NCBI GenBank assembly: GCA_043228905.1
Contig: JBHGNT010000013.1
Location: forward strand, 4,774,001-4,838,000
From: Azolla caroliniana
Taxonomy: Eukaryota; Polypodiophyta
DNA length: 64,000 bases
Reading direction: 5' to 3'
The number at the start of each line of letters is the position of its first letter. The first letter of the stretch is position 1. Under the pieces are notes generated by a model. The model ran no database searches, was not told where the DNA came from, and saw nothing but the letters and a program-made list of their open reading frames with translations. Made by a program: the position numbers and the translations under genes. Below, one piece after another: positions 38,945 through 50,100 of the stretch.

Positions 38945-40133
38945 CATCGAAGATTTCTTGATAAACTTCGCTCGTCGAGGGAATAAATGGAACCCCATTG
39001 ACCAACTTCTCGCCCTCAAGCAAGAAGCGAACGAGATGGTCAGGGACTACATACGTCGCATGAAAAGCTTGCACCATCGTTGTGGCCCGAGCGACAAGAT
39101 GTCAGATGACAAATTGATGAGTCGTTTCATCAATGGGTTGTTCAATCCGACACTCCAAAATTTCCTGATTGCCAAGATGTGTCGGTCGTTCACTAAAGCT
39201 TGCATAGTAGTGATGACCTTGGAAGATTCAATGAGCGGGTTATGGATACCCACTCAAGCACCCAGGAACAACCACGAGAAACCCTTGGACCTCACCCCCA
39301 CTCTACCCACACCACCGAGACCACCCTGTATAGAAAAACCCCAAGCATATGCCCAAAGAGAAAATGTAAGGTGTACGGTATGCCATGGACACAACACAGG
39401 GCATGAGTGTCCCCTCCTCCACCAACGATGGCTGCAATACTGTAAGTGGTGCAAAGCTTTCGTGATGCATCCGCAAGAGAACTGTTGGCAAGCCCCGACC
39501 GGAAGGTACAACCAAACACCAATGGTGGAGCACTCACGCTCACCTCCATCGCTTAGTCGCCCAGAACTACCAACGATACTTCCCCAACAACCTCCACTAC
39601 CATGCATTGGCGCTCACCTCGCCGAACTAGAATATACCACTGATAGCCAAACCCAGGTCAGGGTGAGTGCTCCCAAATACGAAGACTCGTACTGAGAGTA
39701 TGGTGTTGAAGAAGAGGTGTTGTCCCACTTTGTGGACTTCGAAGGAGACCAAATACCAATGTACATCCTGAGAGGGGAACAACGGGGGCCGTCGATGGGA
39801 TATCGCAACAATAATGGTCTAAGGAGGTCAGAATTGAAATGTTTAAACTACCAAGGCCCACATATGGTTAGCGAGTGCCCAACCAAACATGAATACTACA
39901 ACAAAATGGCACAACGACCACACCACCCCCCACTCGAAACACCCCCACAACCACCGGCGCAAAGTCTCACCCAATTGTCACAGGACCTTATCGAGTGGTT
40001 CCAAAGAGAAGCATCATGCCCATCGTGTGGTAAGGAGCACTTAGTACTTGATTGCCCAGAAAAGAAGAAAAGGGTTGGCACAAATCTGTTGTCTATCGTA
40101 CCATCCATGATTGGCGCCAACATCATCACATGA
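38945..40133 (+). CDS. Gy-B gag, second part, with zinc-knuckle-like motifs
   Basis: Continuing from 20686, the frame reads IEDFLINFARRGNKWNPIDQ, NEMVRDYIRRMKSLHHRCG, LMSRFINGLFNPTLQNFLIA, a Pro-rich stretch, CTVCHGHNTGHEC and CKWCKAFVMHPQENC. A single in-frame TGA occurs at 39693-39695, after which VEEEVLSHFVDFEGDQIPMY continues, followed by CLNYQGPHMVSEC and CPSCGKEHLVLDC, Cys-rich knuckle-like motifs, and a stop at about 40133. Gag ends here; no protease or pol follows for 12 kb, until the Tat-like Gy-F. Confidence 0.8.
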
Positions 40134-40712
40134 GCTCAACGAGTAGCTCATAATTTAAGTGCATGTCACATGAGCTCAACGAGTACCATCCACGATTGGC
40201 GCCAACTGACACATGTTTGCATAACAAGTAAACCAGAACAATGTCACGATGAGGGTAAACAATAACTTAACATTCCTATCAATTACAGACAACAACCTAG
40301 ATACAATAAACTTATTGTTAGTACTAAAGTTGTGTTAAGAGTTTGCATCTGTAGACATATGTATCAAAGTAGTGACACTCATCACTCATCTTCTCATTGT
40401 CACATGTTTTCATAACAAGTAAACCAGAACAATGTCACGATGAGGGTAAACAATAACTTAACATTCCTATCAATTACAGACAACAACCTAGATACAATAA
40501 AATTTTCGTTAGTACTAAAGCTGTGTCACCATGACATGTGTGCATAACAAGTAAATTAAAACTGTGTCAAGATGATGGTAATCAATGACTTAGCATTCCT
40601 ATAAATTAAAACAGTGTCAAGATGATTTCCATCAATGACTTAGTAAATTAAAACTATGTCAAGATTCGTTAATCAATTACATAAAACAATCAATATACAA
40701 TAAACTTTGGTT
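40134..40712. repeat. Direct repeats flanking the gene-like locus
   Basis: There is no coding sequence. CACATGAGCTCAACGAGTA occurs near 40126 and 40166, and ATTGGCGCCAAC near 40109 and 40195, making nested direct repeats around the end of Gy-B gag. Then a 191-base unit (ACATGTTTGCATAACAAGTA...) starts at 40211, repeats at 40402 and partly at 40535. The rest is AT-rich and probably the 3' flank of the minus-strand gene. Confidence 0.75.
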
Positions 40713-41449
40713 TTAGTTTTTTCTAGATCTTGTAATGCGCCTATTTTTGGTTTCATTCTGCTCAGATTTCACATCCTTCTTCATCTTAAAACCACGAGGT
40801 AGTAAACTACTTAGTGGCAACTCATCATCGGAAGGTGAAGCCAAGCTGGAGGGAACAATGTGCTCTGTTGCAACTGCTTGAGATGCACACACTTCCAAGA
40901 AGATGTGGTCGATAGTCTTACCAGAAATCTCCTGGAGGTCATTGGACGTGTCATTCTTCAACTTTTCTGGCTCCATTACCACATTATTAGGAGTACTAAC
41001 ATGTTCCTCATCTTGGGTAGTTTCCACTACCACATTATTAGGAGTACAAACATGTTCCTCTCCTTGGGTAGACACCACTACCACATTATTAGAGTGCTCC
41101 AAATGCAAGCTACTTGCAGTATTTTGGATAGACACCTCATTCGTAGTACCACACTCTCCTTCTTGGGTAGCTACAGGGGTCTCCTTAATGTTACATCCTT
41201 GCCCTAGATTAAGGTTGCTTGTGGTGTTTTGGACACACACCTCATTCTCCCCTTGGGTCATTTTCACATTCTCTGCAGACTCCATTGCAAAGTTGCTTGT
41301 CACCTCAGGCTTTTCACACTCCAGCTCCTCTTTTTGACTGATCTCACATTCCTCATGTGCGTTAGCATTTGAGCCTGAATAATCAAGATTGCTCCATAAA
41401 CTTCCTGAATCATCTAATGGTATTTGTGAATCTACATGCTCCTCTACTC
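40713..41449 (-). CDS. Unknown multi-exon gene, last exon
   Basis: The exon begins after TTATTTAG and reads VEEHVDSQIPLDDSGSLWSN, NANAHEECEISQKEELECEK and a long Ser/Thr/Asn/Glu-rich stretch with repeated VVVETTQDEEHVSTPNN-like units (41000-41110), ending SEQNETKNRRITRSRKN before a stop at 40713. The C-terminal basic RRITRSRK could be a nuclear localisation signal. The exon joins in phase (G|GA) with the exon at 41549-41614. No domain is recognised. Confidence 0.55.
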
Positions 41450-41548
41450 CTAAATAACAGTAAAGTGATCCAAGAACAATATCAATTCACATTCTGAAAA
41501 AGTGAAGGCACCTAGCCAAATGATTAAGGTTAAGGGACAAATGTTTAC

Positions 41549-41614
41549 CTACTGTTACATCGTCATTGTTGCTTGGGATGATCCCAGTTTCAACTTGGGG
41601 CTCTTCATCATGCC
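41549..41614 (-). CDS. Unknown multi-exon gene, exon of 66 bases
   Basis: Bounded by TACATAG acceptor and GTAG|GTAAAC donor; encodes HDEEPQVETGIIPSNNDDVT, acidic, in phase with the next exon. Acidic character matches the neighbouring exons. Confidence 0.5.
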
Positions 41615-41692
41615 CTATGTATTAATACACATGTACATTATTGTCACATGAAGTAATATTGTCACGCGAAGTAATATGCTACCAACATGTAC

Positions 41693-41779
41693 CTGGAAGT
41701 GACATAAATTCTTCTTCATATTGTGGCTCTGAATCTGTAACTCCATTTTCATTACTTTTTTCTTCCTTGTCTTAAAACA
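41693..41779 (-). CDS. Unknown multi-exon gene, acidic exon
   Basis: Reads DKEEKSNENGVTDSEPQYEE and EFMSLP, with acceptor TTTTGTTTTAAG|AC and donor CCAG|GTACATG. The 5' boundary is less certain because an alternative AG lies five bases downstream. Confidence 0.45.
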
Positions 41780-41847
41780 AAAGTATGCAGTATTAGTCTA
41801 ACTCATCAAGATGACAACAGACACAAGTTTGTGAGAATTTGTATTAC

Positions 41848-41923
41848 CCACCACAACAATCACCTTTGCATTTTTTCCCCTTTTCGTACAATTTCCTTGC
41901 AGCAATACGCTTCTTTGTAGGCT
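41848..41923 (-). CDS. Unknown multi-exon gene, basic exon
   Basis: Encodes EPTKKRIAARKLYEKGKKCK and GDCC with acceptor ATGAAAG|AG and a GTGGGTAA or GTAATAC donor. Phase with the exon at 41999-42217 is consistent (G|AG). The basic run could bind nucleic acid or act as a nuclear signal. Confidence 0.5.
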
Positions 41924-41998
41924 CTTTCATAGAAACATAATAAATTAGTAGTATCCCAACATTTCAGAATTTAGAAAGGCAAACACAATTAGCATTAC

Positions 41999-42217
41999 CA
42001 TTCACAGAGTCAGGGCGTGCCGAGCTAGCAGATTTTGGTTCAAGAATCACATCTTCAATTATTCCAATGGCCTTTCTCATACATTCATCTTCATCATAAA
42101 CTTCATCAGGTACCACTAAAGAACGACCGTGTACTTTGGAATTTGCAGTAGACTTTGTACGTAGTAACACAGGGCCTGGTTTGTCAATTACCTTCCCTGG
42201 TGTGGTGTTGCTAGAAA
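41999..42217 (-). CDS. Unknown multi-exon gene, 219-base exon
   Basis: Reads SSNTTPGKVIDKPGPVLLRT, KVHGRSLVVPDEVYDEDECM and RKAIGIIEDVILEPKSASSA, between acceptor AATGTTGTAG and donor GAATG|GTAATGC. The length is a multiple of three. No known domain is recognised. Confidence 0.55.
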
Positions 42218-43459
42218 CTACAACATTCATATTATAAGCATACATATTATAAGAGTACATATTATAACATGAGTCCAAAATAACAAATATACTACTGATC
42301 CACCTGGACATGCATATTTCCTTTGGATCCGAACAATGTTAGTACTAAAATGTCAACACATTCATGTCTATTTGTTCGGTCATGCAAAGCCTAATTCAAG
42401 TGGACACATAAAGTACAATGCAATAAGCAATGTTAGTGCTAATACAAGTTATACAACTAAATATTTAGGACCCACCGTACCAAATAATCAATACTGAATC
42501 AATTGATCATAAAGGAATACAATGTATTAAGTAATGTTAGTACTTAATCAACATCTTAGGAACTTAAAGGATTAGTACTAAGCCACCTGGACACACATAT
42601 TTCATTTGGTAATGAACAATGTTAGTACTAAAAAGCAAAGACCTTCATGCCTATTTGTTCGGTTATGCAAAGCCTAAGTCAAGTGGACTCAAAAGGTACT
42701 GTTAGTACTTAATCAACATCTTAGGATCTTAAAGGAATAGTACTGAACCATTTGGACATGCATATTTCTGATGGTAATGAGCAATGTTAGTACTAAACAA
42801 CCAAGACCGACAGGCCTATTTGTTCGGTTATGGAAAGCCTAGTAAAGTGGACACAAAAAGTACAATGCAATTAAGCAATGTTAGTAATAATACGATTTAT
42901 ACAACTAAACATTTAAGACTCTCCGTACTAAATAATCAATACTGAATCAAATGATCATGAACTAATAAAATGGAATAAGTACTATTAGTACTTAATCATG
43001 CAAAGCAACAATGTAATAAACAATGTTAATACTAATACAAGTTATACAACTAAACATTTAAGACCTTTAGTACTAAATAATCTGCACTAAATCGACTAAT
43101 CATCCTGGATCCAACTGTAAGAACAGAACCAAAAGTAAAATTATAAAATCATAGTATAAAAATTACATAATGCTTAATCATGTACCATAGGAGTGTACTT
43201 TTAAACCCCAAGCTAGGTACCATTCGGCTCCAACTGTACTTTTACAGTCCAAACATATATTTTCTTTCTTGAAATGGTACTTAACACATAACAAATGATA
43301 TGTGTGCAAGCATGGTGTAATGATAGCATCCATAGACTCAACCTTGAATCCAAGGCCACGGAATAAACACCTTCAATAACGAGACACAACATACACTATA
43401 TTAGTACCAATGATATTTTATACCATAGAAGGTCAAAAAGGAGAAATATAAACCATTAC
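42218..43459. repeat. Large intron filled with TTAGTACTAA-bearing tandem repeats
   Basis: No coding frame is seen. CCACCTGGACATGCATATTT-like heads recur near 42300, 42582 and 42745, and CTATTTGTTCGGT near 42368, 42650 and 42816, so units of about 282 and 165 bases are present. The palindromic core TTAGTACTAA or a one-base variant recurs many times. The sequence is AT-rich. Confidence 0.75.
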
Positions 43460-44505
43460 CATGATATAGTAATGCTTCTATTTGTACTTTCCATGCAAGC
43501 GTGGTGCTCAACTACGTCTGGACATAGAGTATCTAAACCTTTTTCTTTTAGACCCTTCATCAAACATGTTAGATTCTCTGAATGCAGCTTTAAGGCTAGT
43601 AATTGCTCATCAATTTCATTACGAGAAGACCGCCATGTCCCTAGATCTTTCTTTTGTGCTTCTAGATGAGTGCCCATACTTGTGAGCTCCTTCTTCAATT
43701 CCTCTTTTAACACATCACTTTCAAAATTTTGGATTGTTGATGCAATCCATTCGTATGTAATCGACCTAGATGTAAATTGTTTCTCTGTTGCCATCTCACC
43801 AGATGAAACTTCTTCCAAATCGGCCAACAGTGCTTGCATTTTTGTTTGCATGGAAGCTATACAACGCAACAATTGCTCTTCATGTTTTTTTGTCAGTGTG
43901 GCTTTCTGTTTTGCAATTTGTTGAGTGAACACAGATGTCCGAGTTGGGATTTCAATATGAGAGGTACCCTCAGACTTCATGGTAGTGTTGGTACTTGAGG
44001 ACCCTCTATAATGTGATGATCGATGATGAGCAAAATCTTCCCAATCAACTTCAATGCCACCAAGGAGCTCACATGCAAATGCATGTGCAAAGACAGATCC
44101 TAACCTCATTGTTTAGGATATGTTTCGTATCATAAACTTGTTCATATCGTGACTTTAGTTCAGTGATATAATCCATCTTCAATTGAGTGAGGTGGAAACC
44201 TCTCCGTGACTCGGGTTGTGATGAGCCCCAAGTTTGCTTCATCCACATGTCTACATCTTCATAAGTGTCAGGTCGTGCACGAAGGAAATAACCCCATCCC
44301 AATTTTGAACCTTGAAGGATGTTTGTGTGAACCTTTTTGCCTTGAGTTGCTAAAAACCATGACCTCCCTTTGGTGGGGGTCATCTTACTTTCTTTGATGG
44401 GGGTCCTTTTTATTTCCTTGCATGGTGTGATGACATTTTCGGTGACCATTTTCTTCTTTGTGGGTGTCTTCCTTGTCATGTGAATCATGCCTCTCTTCTT
44501 CGCCT
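43460..44505 (-). CDS. Unknown multi-exon gene, main exon with coiled coil
   Basis: The minus strand reads KTPTKKKMVTENVITPCKEI, GRSWFLATQGKKVHTNILQG, KLGWGYFLRARPDTYEDVDM and WMKQTWGSSQPESRRGFHL, then LGSVFAHAFACELLGGIEVD and a long coiled-coil-like region (IAKQKATLTKKHEEQLLRCI, LLALKLHSENLTCLMKGLKE). The two halves are in different frames, meeting at AACAATGAGGTTAGG near 44109, so a one-base insertion or an unusual splice is needed. The donor CATG|GTAATGG ends the exon. I do not recognise the family. It could be a host gene or a DNA-transposon protein; no transposase motif was seen. Confidence 0.55.
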
Positions 44506-44867
44506 CACATGCACAACAATAGTAAATAACAGTAAATCATGCACAACAATAGTAAAGAATATTAAATAATATACAATTCAAGGAGATGTTGGATATGAAA
44601 CATAATGTTAACTCCCGATACTTGACATATACATATGTTGTCCGACTCTCAAATTCAAGCATATGCATGTACAACGCGCTCAAATGATCAAATGATCAAG
44701 GGAGACCAACAACAACAACAACAAAACCCTCAACGATAATAACAAATAGAATCAAACATATAGATAAACATGTCCCAGACATCATTATGGTTGCAGATGT
44801 AAGAAACAGATAGAAAATGACAAAAACAGATAGAATCAAACATACAAATATAGTGTAAAACAAGTAC

Positions 44868-44991
44868 CAAATGTCGTTGTTGAAGTCTTTGAAGAGGGGA
44901 CGCGATTGAAACACACCGGGTAGAGGGAACTAGGTATGAGGGAACACTTGGAGGTAGAGGGAACACAACTAGCAAACCCTAAACCAATGCA
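44868..44991 (-). other. Probable 5' untranslated exon of the unknown gene
   Basis: The minus strand has a CT-rich leader ending ACATTTG|GTACTTG, a plausible donor, with no ATG-led frame of note. The intron to 44506 would be about 360 bases. Confidence 0.35.
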
Positions 44992-44999
44992 AAGAGGAC

Positions 45000-45420
45000 A
45001 CGGTGTGTAGACCACACTTCAAAGAACCCTTGAGAGAGAACGTGGCGAGCAGAGGAAAGCTCGAGAACATGGCCAACAGAGGACACAGTACAACGGTTGA
45101 GAGAGAGAATACCTGAGAGAGAGGACACGACGAGGACACAGTTGAAGACCTGATGTCAATGCAGCGAGGACACAATACAACACCTGATGTCGATGTAACG
45201 ACGACACAAAACAGAGAGGTCACAACGTACTGTTGTTGCAAAGAGGACATGACGAGGACACAGTTGAAGACCTGATGTCGATGCAGCGAGGACACAGTAC
45301 ATCGAGGACACAGTACAACACCTGATGTGGATGTAATGACGACACAGAACAACGAGGTCACAGTGTACTATTGTTGCAAAGAGGACATGACAGGCAGGGA
45401 ATGGGTTTAGGGTTTGCAGA
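45000..45420. repeat. 122-bp tandem repeat of GAGGACACAG sequence
   Basis: GAGGACACAGTTGAAGACCT occurs at 45132 and 45254, and flanking sequence (GACCTGATGTC, CGACGACACA, TGTTGCAAAGAGGACATGAC) repeats at the same 122-base distance. Shorter GAGGACAC units occur throughout. It lies just upstream of the unknown gene and could be its promoter or a transposon subterminal repeat. Confidence 0.8.
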
Positions 45421-45565
45421 GTGAGCAGAGAATGTGGAGAAACCTGTGCAAAAGTTGGAAGAGGGAGGGAGGGAGGGGGGTACGAACGTAATGAATTCTT
45501 GAATAGAAGGGGGAAGGAAAGAGTGCAAGAGAGAGGAGGTATGAACCTAGGGAATTACCAAGTGT

Positions 45566-45602
<37 letters not shown>

Positions 45603-46854
45603 AACTAACTAACTAACTGACAGTTCGACATAAACTTGTTAATTGCCAAGAGAGACAGAGTGGATGATTCACTGACGACTCGAGATCTTATATAGTTAAG
45701 ACCTCCTTACAACATTACCTAGGATTTTAACACAAGTGATGTGTATTTGTATTTGAATTCTATTTTCATTGAGTGTGACTTAATTTTAAGACAAGTGATC
45801 AACTTTTTAAACCCAAATATTGGATTTATTTTTACATTTTGAAGTTTTTCCTCCACATGGAATTCGTACTAAAGTTTTGGCCAAAAGTTGGTACACCATA
45901 GCATGCTTCGACCATAGTCACCATCCTTTTTTCAACAATTTTTTTTATTGACATCCCCATTGGTCACTTCGATTTCGTTACGTAACGAAATGCTCATAGC
46001 CACAATGGTGTTGAGAACGTAGGGCTTGACCCACTTCACGTGAGGTCGCTCTTATGACACACATATCCAACATCCCTCCCTCATTACATGGATACGATGC
46101 CACCATGAGATCATTCTTACGAAAGACATTGATGATGACGTAATCATGTGATGGGCCACGTGGGCCTATTATGAAAAGAGGGCTCATTTGGATTGACCAT
46201 TAGGTTGCACTTTGGCGTATGCCATCGTATTATGAGACTTGAGGTTAGGTAACGTACCAACATAGTTTGTGGTAAACCAGAGGGAAATAAGGACTCTTCA
46301 CATATATGTTTCTTTAAAAAAAAACATATATGGGCAAAAAACATTAAACATTAAACACGAGCAACCTATGTGGTTAGCTTAAGTGTTTAATGCATTTGTT
46401 CTTGATGTCTCGAGTTCAAATATGACCAAGACCATACAATATTGTTGATACAAATGACTATAATACATGTTTAGACTTTAGGTCTAAGTGCACTTTGGGG
46501 TCTTCATAATAGGACTTAAAGAGCTGAAACCACATTTGTGGGCACAAAAATATAGTTTATTGTTACCATTTTCTTCATGTATAAACTATTCATGATGCGA
46601 ACATACATGGTTCAGCCTCGGGGAGCCGCCATGAAAAAATCGATATAGAGATAAGGGAAAGACATTCATTTGTCACCCCCATGGTTTTTAAAACACCTTT
46701 GTGTTAGCATAGTAACCTAATCTTAAACCTCATCTCATACGTCTAGATGGGTATTCACGTGAGATCATGATATCGATTAATGTTGGCCCATGATATGTTT
46801 ACATCACGACTTGATGTTACGACTATTTGTCTCACCTTATCCTATTTTTTTGCC
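45421..46854. other. Mostly featureless stretch upstream of Gy-E
   Basis: It has a GA microsatellite (45570-45600) and an adjacent ACTA run, then AT-rich sequence with no convincing frame or LTR. A tRNA-like vestige lies at 46372-46430. CACGTGGGCC-type sequence near 46150 is not repeated elsewhere in the window. Confidence 0.5.
46372..46430 (+). repeat. tRNA-like vestige (A box with weak B box)
   Basis: TAGCTTAAGTG fits the A-box consensus and about 35 bases later CGAGTTCAAATATGACC is a degenerate B box. No stable cloverleaf is seen, so a decayed SINE head or tRNA relic is likely. Confidence 0.4.
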
Positions 46855-47600
46855 AGAAATAATCATTCAATGACTCAGAATTACAACCCAATGTCATCCG
46901 CTCAAGCGGAAGGAACTCAAGGAAATCCTCCTGAAGCAATCTTCATTGAGTCGTATTTCTTACAAATACAAAATTTCCTTTGTTCAACTGCTCATCAGGT
47001 GTCCGAGCTTCTGCAATCTCAAAGTGCTCTCGAGGCATGTGTCATTAGTTTACAACGTGAGACTAATAGACCCAATGAGCGTTAGAGTGAACCATCATTT
47101 GTGGGAGAAAAAAAGGAAAGAACCGAAGAAGCAATCTGCATGTGGCTGGGCCGATGGGAGTCTCATTTTGAGCTCTATCCCACCCAGATAATATGAAGAT
47201 TGCATATGTCGGCCGAGAACTCGGGGATAAGGTTGTCGCCTAGTGGCATGGGCTCCGAACTTTGGGGAAATTGCCCGATACCTAGACAATTGTGGCCTAG
47301 TTTTTAAGGGCCGATTTCTGCAACTTCCCTCTCGAATCGAGGCAGCACAAGCTTTAATGAACCTCTCTAGCAGGAAGTTTTCCTCACTAGAAGACTATGT
47401 TCACCATGCTAGAACCCAAATACAAAAATAGGGTCTAGAAGGGGACAATTGGTTGATAGCTTGTTTTGTCAATGGCATCCCCAATTCGGACTATCACTAG
47501 ATAGTGCACGAAAAGGATCCAAAATCCTTCGAAGAGGCCGTTGAAATAGTTCTTTGCTATCAACGCACTTCAAAGAAGGACCATAACAAACCCAATGAAG
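46855..47600 (+). pseudogene. Gy-E gag remnants
   Basis: Pieces in several frames read SAQAEGTQGNPPEAIFIESY, AHQVSELLQSQSALEACVIS, GRFLQLPSRIEAAQALMNLS, SRKFSSLEDYVHHARTQIQK and VHEKDPKSFEEAVEIVLCYQ, a Gypsy gag without a clear zinc knuckle. Frame breaks are frequent. It is followed in order by protease and RT sequence, so it is the 5' part of the same element. Confidence 0.7.
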
Positions 47601-48207
47601 CGCCCGGGTATGATTTACTACATGCGATTCATTCATTAGGAATTTCTATTGATACTTATATAGAGGAAGTAGACTTCTATGTAATGAATCTTTGTACCAT
47701 TGATGTAATATTGGGTTATCCTTGGTTTTTTAATAAAAACTCTTCTTTATCTATTGATTGGGTTCATCATTCAATTACTTTTGTACTGAATGATTGTACT
47801 TATTTTATTTGATGTGTTAAAAAACAATCTCTTTTGATTGTTTCCTCTCCATCAATATCCGGGTTGTATTGTTCTACTTTATTTTATTGTATACTTGATC
47901 CGGACATTCACGTTTACAATATCGATAATGTCTCGGGTCAATTATCATATTTTGAACAACAACAACTCTATGAAATCTTAAATGATTTTCATGATGTTTT
48001 TTGGAGTGAACTACCACATGGGTTACCTCTTAAATGTAATATAGACCATCGTATATATATTATACCTGGTGTTGCACCAATAAGTATACCTCCTTATCGC
48101 TTAAGTCAATCCGAAGAGGATGAGGTATCTAAGCAACTCAAGGACTATTTACGAATAGGGTATATACGTTATAGTAAATCTCCATGGGGTGCACCTATTC
48201 AACGCTA
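47600..48207 (+). pseudogene. Gy-E protease and RT start, first copy
   Basis: It reads IDTYIEEVDFYVMNLCTIDV, ILGYPWFFNKNSSLSIDW (C-terminal half of a Gypsy protease), then LNDFHDVFWSELPHGLPLKC, HRIYIIPGVAPISIPPYRLS and LRIGYIRYSKSPWGAPI, the opening of RT. At 48198 it passes directly into LTR-like sequence, and the same protease-RT segment starts again at 48479. Confidence 0.85.
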
Positions 48208-48460
48208 GTCTTTAGCTTCATAGCCCTTTTGTACTTACTCTTCTTATAATATATAATCTGTTATCATCATCTCTCTCTCTCTCTCTCTCTCTCGCGTCCT
48301 CCCTATCTCTCTCTCTCCTCTTCTCTTTTCCTCTCTCGGGAGTCTTACGCAGTCCCATCCTCTTAATACTAATAGTACTTCCCTTCTGTAGTACTAATTC
48401 TCTCTCTATTTAGTACTAATCCTCTCTCTATTTAGTACTATTCTTGACAGCTGATGGAAG
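48198..48460 (+). mobile_element. LTR fragment between two protease-RT copies
   Basis: From ATTCAACGC onward it matches the Gy-G LTR (55970-56190): CTTACTCTTCTTATAATAT, a CT microsatellite, GGAGTCTTACGCAGTC and several AGTACTAAT units. It lacks the upstream TATA part. Confidence 0.8.
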
Positions 48461-48478
48461 AGTACAATACATCAACGA

Positions 48479-49870
48479 GGCGATTCATTGATTAGGAATT
48501 TCTATTGACACTTATATAGAGGAAGTAGACTTCCATGTAATGAATCTTTGTACCACCGATGTAATACTGGGTTATCCCTGGTTTTATAATAAAAACTCTT
48601 CTTTATCCATTGATTGGGTTCATCATTCAATTACATTTGTACTGAACGATTGTCCTCATTTTATTCAATGTGTAAAAAAATAATCCCTCTCGATTGTTTC
48701 CTCGTGTCCATCAATATCTGAGTTGTCTTGTTCTACTCTATTTTATTGTGTACTTGATCCGGACATTCACGTTTACAAAATCGATAATGTCTCGGTTCAA
48801 TTAACATATTTTGAACATTAACTTGATGAAATCTTAAATGATTTTCGTGATGTTTTTCTGAGTGAACTACTAGATGGTTTACCTCCTAAATGTAATATAG
48901 ACCATCGTATAGATATTGTACTTGGCGTTGCACCAATAAGTCTACCTCCTTATCGCTTAAGTCGATCTGAAGAGGATGAGGTAGCTAAGCAACTCAATGA
49001 CTATTTACGAATGGGTTATATACGTTATAGTAAATCTCCATGGGGTGCACCAGTTCTCTTGGTTACAAAGAAAGAGGGCACATGACGTATGTGTATTAAT
49101 TACGATGCCTGAATAAAGTGACGATCAAGAATTCATATCCATTGCCCCGGGCTGACGACCTAATTGATCGTCTCCAGGGAGCTCGGTATTTTACGAAACT
49201 TGATCTTTGTACGGGCTACCATCAAATTCGTATAAGTGAGGACGATGTTCCCAAAACAACATTTCGAACGCCTTATGGCCATTATGAGTTTTTGGTTATG
49301 CCTTTTGGTTTGACCAATGCTCCGGCCACGTTTCAACAAGGAATGAATGACATTTTCCGAGAACAACTTGGAAAATTTGTCGTTATTTTCTTGGATGATA
49401 TTCTAGTTTATAGTTGTACATTAGAAGAACATGCTAAACATGTCCGCTTTATTTTACAAACATTGCGCGACAAGCAGTTCTACGCGAAGATCTCAAAATG
49501 CGAGTTCTTCAAGAAATCAATTACTTATCTTGGACATCTCATAACCAAACGAGGAGTTGAAATTGATCCTTCTCGTATCGAGAAAATCAAACTTTGGCCC
49601 ACTCTTCGGAATATTCGAGAAGTTCGATTATTCCTTGGTTTTGTCGGGTTTTTGCAAAAATCCCTTCGTAATTACTCCCAATTGACGACGCCGTTTACTG
49701 ATCTACTAAAAGGTCAAACGCGTAAGTCTACAAAACCTATTGTGTGGAATGCTACACTAGACCTCGACTTTAAGGAACTCAAGGACCTAGTGTGCAAGGC
49801 TCCGTCACTTCTTTTACTCGATCCTCAGAACCTTTTGAGGTTGAAACCGATGCAAGCGATTATGCTATAG
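48479..49870 (+). pseudogene. Gy-E protease and RT, second copy
   Basis: The segment 48479-49055 repeats 47620-48207 with scattered differences, then continues into RT proper (49118-49870): NSYPLPRADDLIDRLQGARY, FTKLDLCTGYHQIRISEDDV, KTTFRTPYGHYEFLVMPFGL, VVIFLDDILVYSCTLEEHAK and KCEFFKKSITYLGHLITKRG. FLDD is intact and the blocks are typical of plant chromovirus-type Gypsy. Stops separate protease, RT start and RT. Confidence 0.9.
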
Positions 49871-50094
49871 GTGTTGTCTTATATCAAGATGGTAAACCAA
49901 TAGCATTCGAGAGTAAGAAACTTGATTCTCCTCAATGTCGGTATACCATTCAAGAAAAGGAATTATTTGCAATTATACATGCGCTCAAAACATGGTGCCA
50001 TTATCTTTATGGAAAACGTTTTGTGGTAACTACGGACCACGAGTCCTTGAAATATTTTTGTGACCAACAAGACCTTAAAGGTCGTAAAGCATGA
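49792..50094 (+). pseudogene. Gy-E RNase H
   Basis: After a frameshift near 49830 the frame reads FEVETDASDYAIGVVLYQDG, KPIAFESKKLDSPQCRYTIQ, EKELFAIIHALKTWCHYLYG and RFVVTTDHESLKYFCDQQDL, a Gypsy RNase H with its D, E and D. It ends at TGA 50092-50094 just before the local duplication. Confidence 0.9.
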
Positions 50095-50100
50095 TAGGCA

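Noticed and set aside
38690-38986. 98-codon frame with a hydrophobic stretch (IIINIIIFVFIFFIFFYF)
   Set aside because: It lies in the T-rich leader of the Gy-C LTR and occurs in both LTR copies; it is not a membrane protein gene.
40713-44991. CACTA-type transposon assignment
   Set aside because: No CACTA terminal inverted repeat, TNP2-type transposase motif or 3-bp target duplication was found, so the locus is left as unknown.
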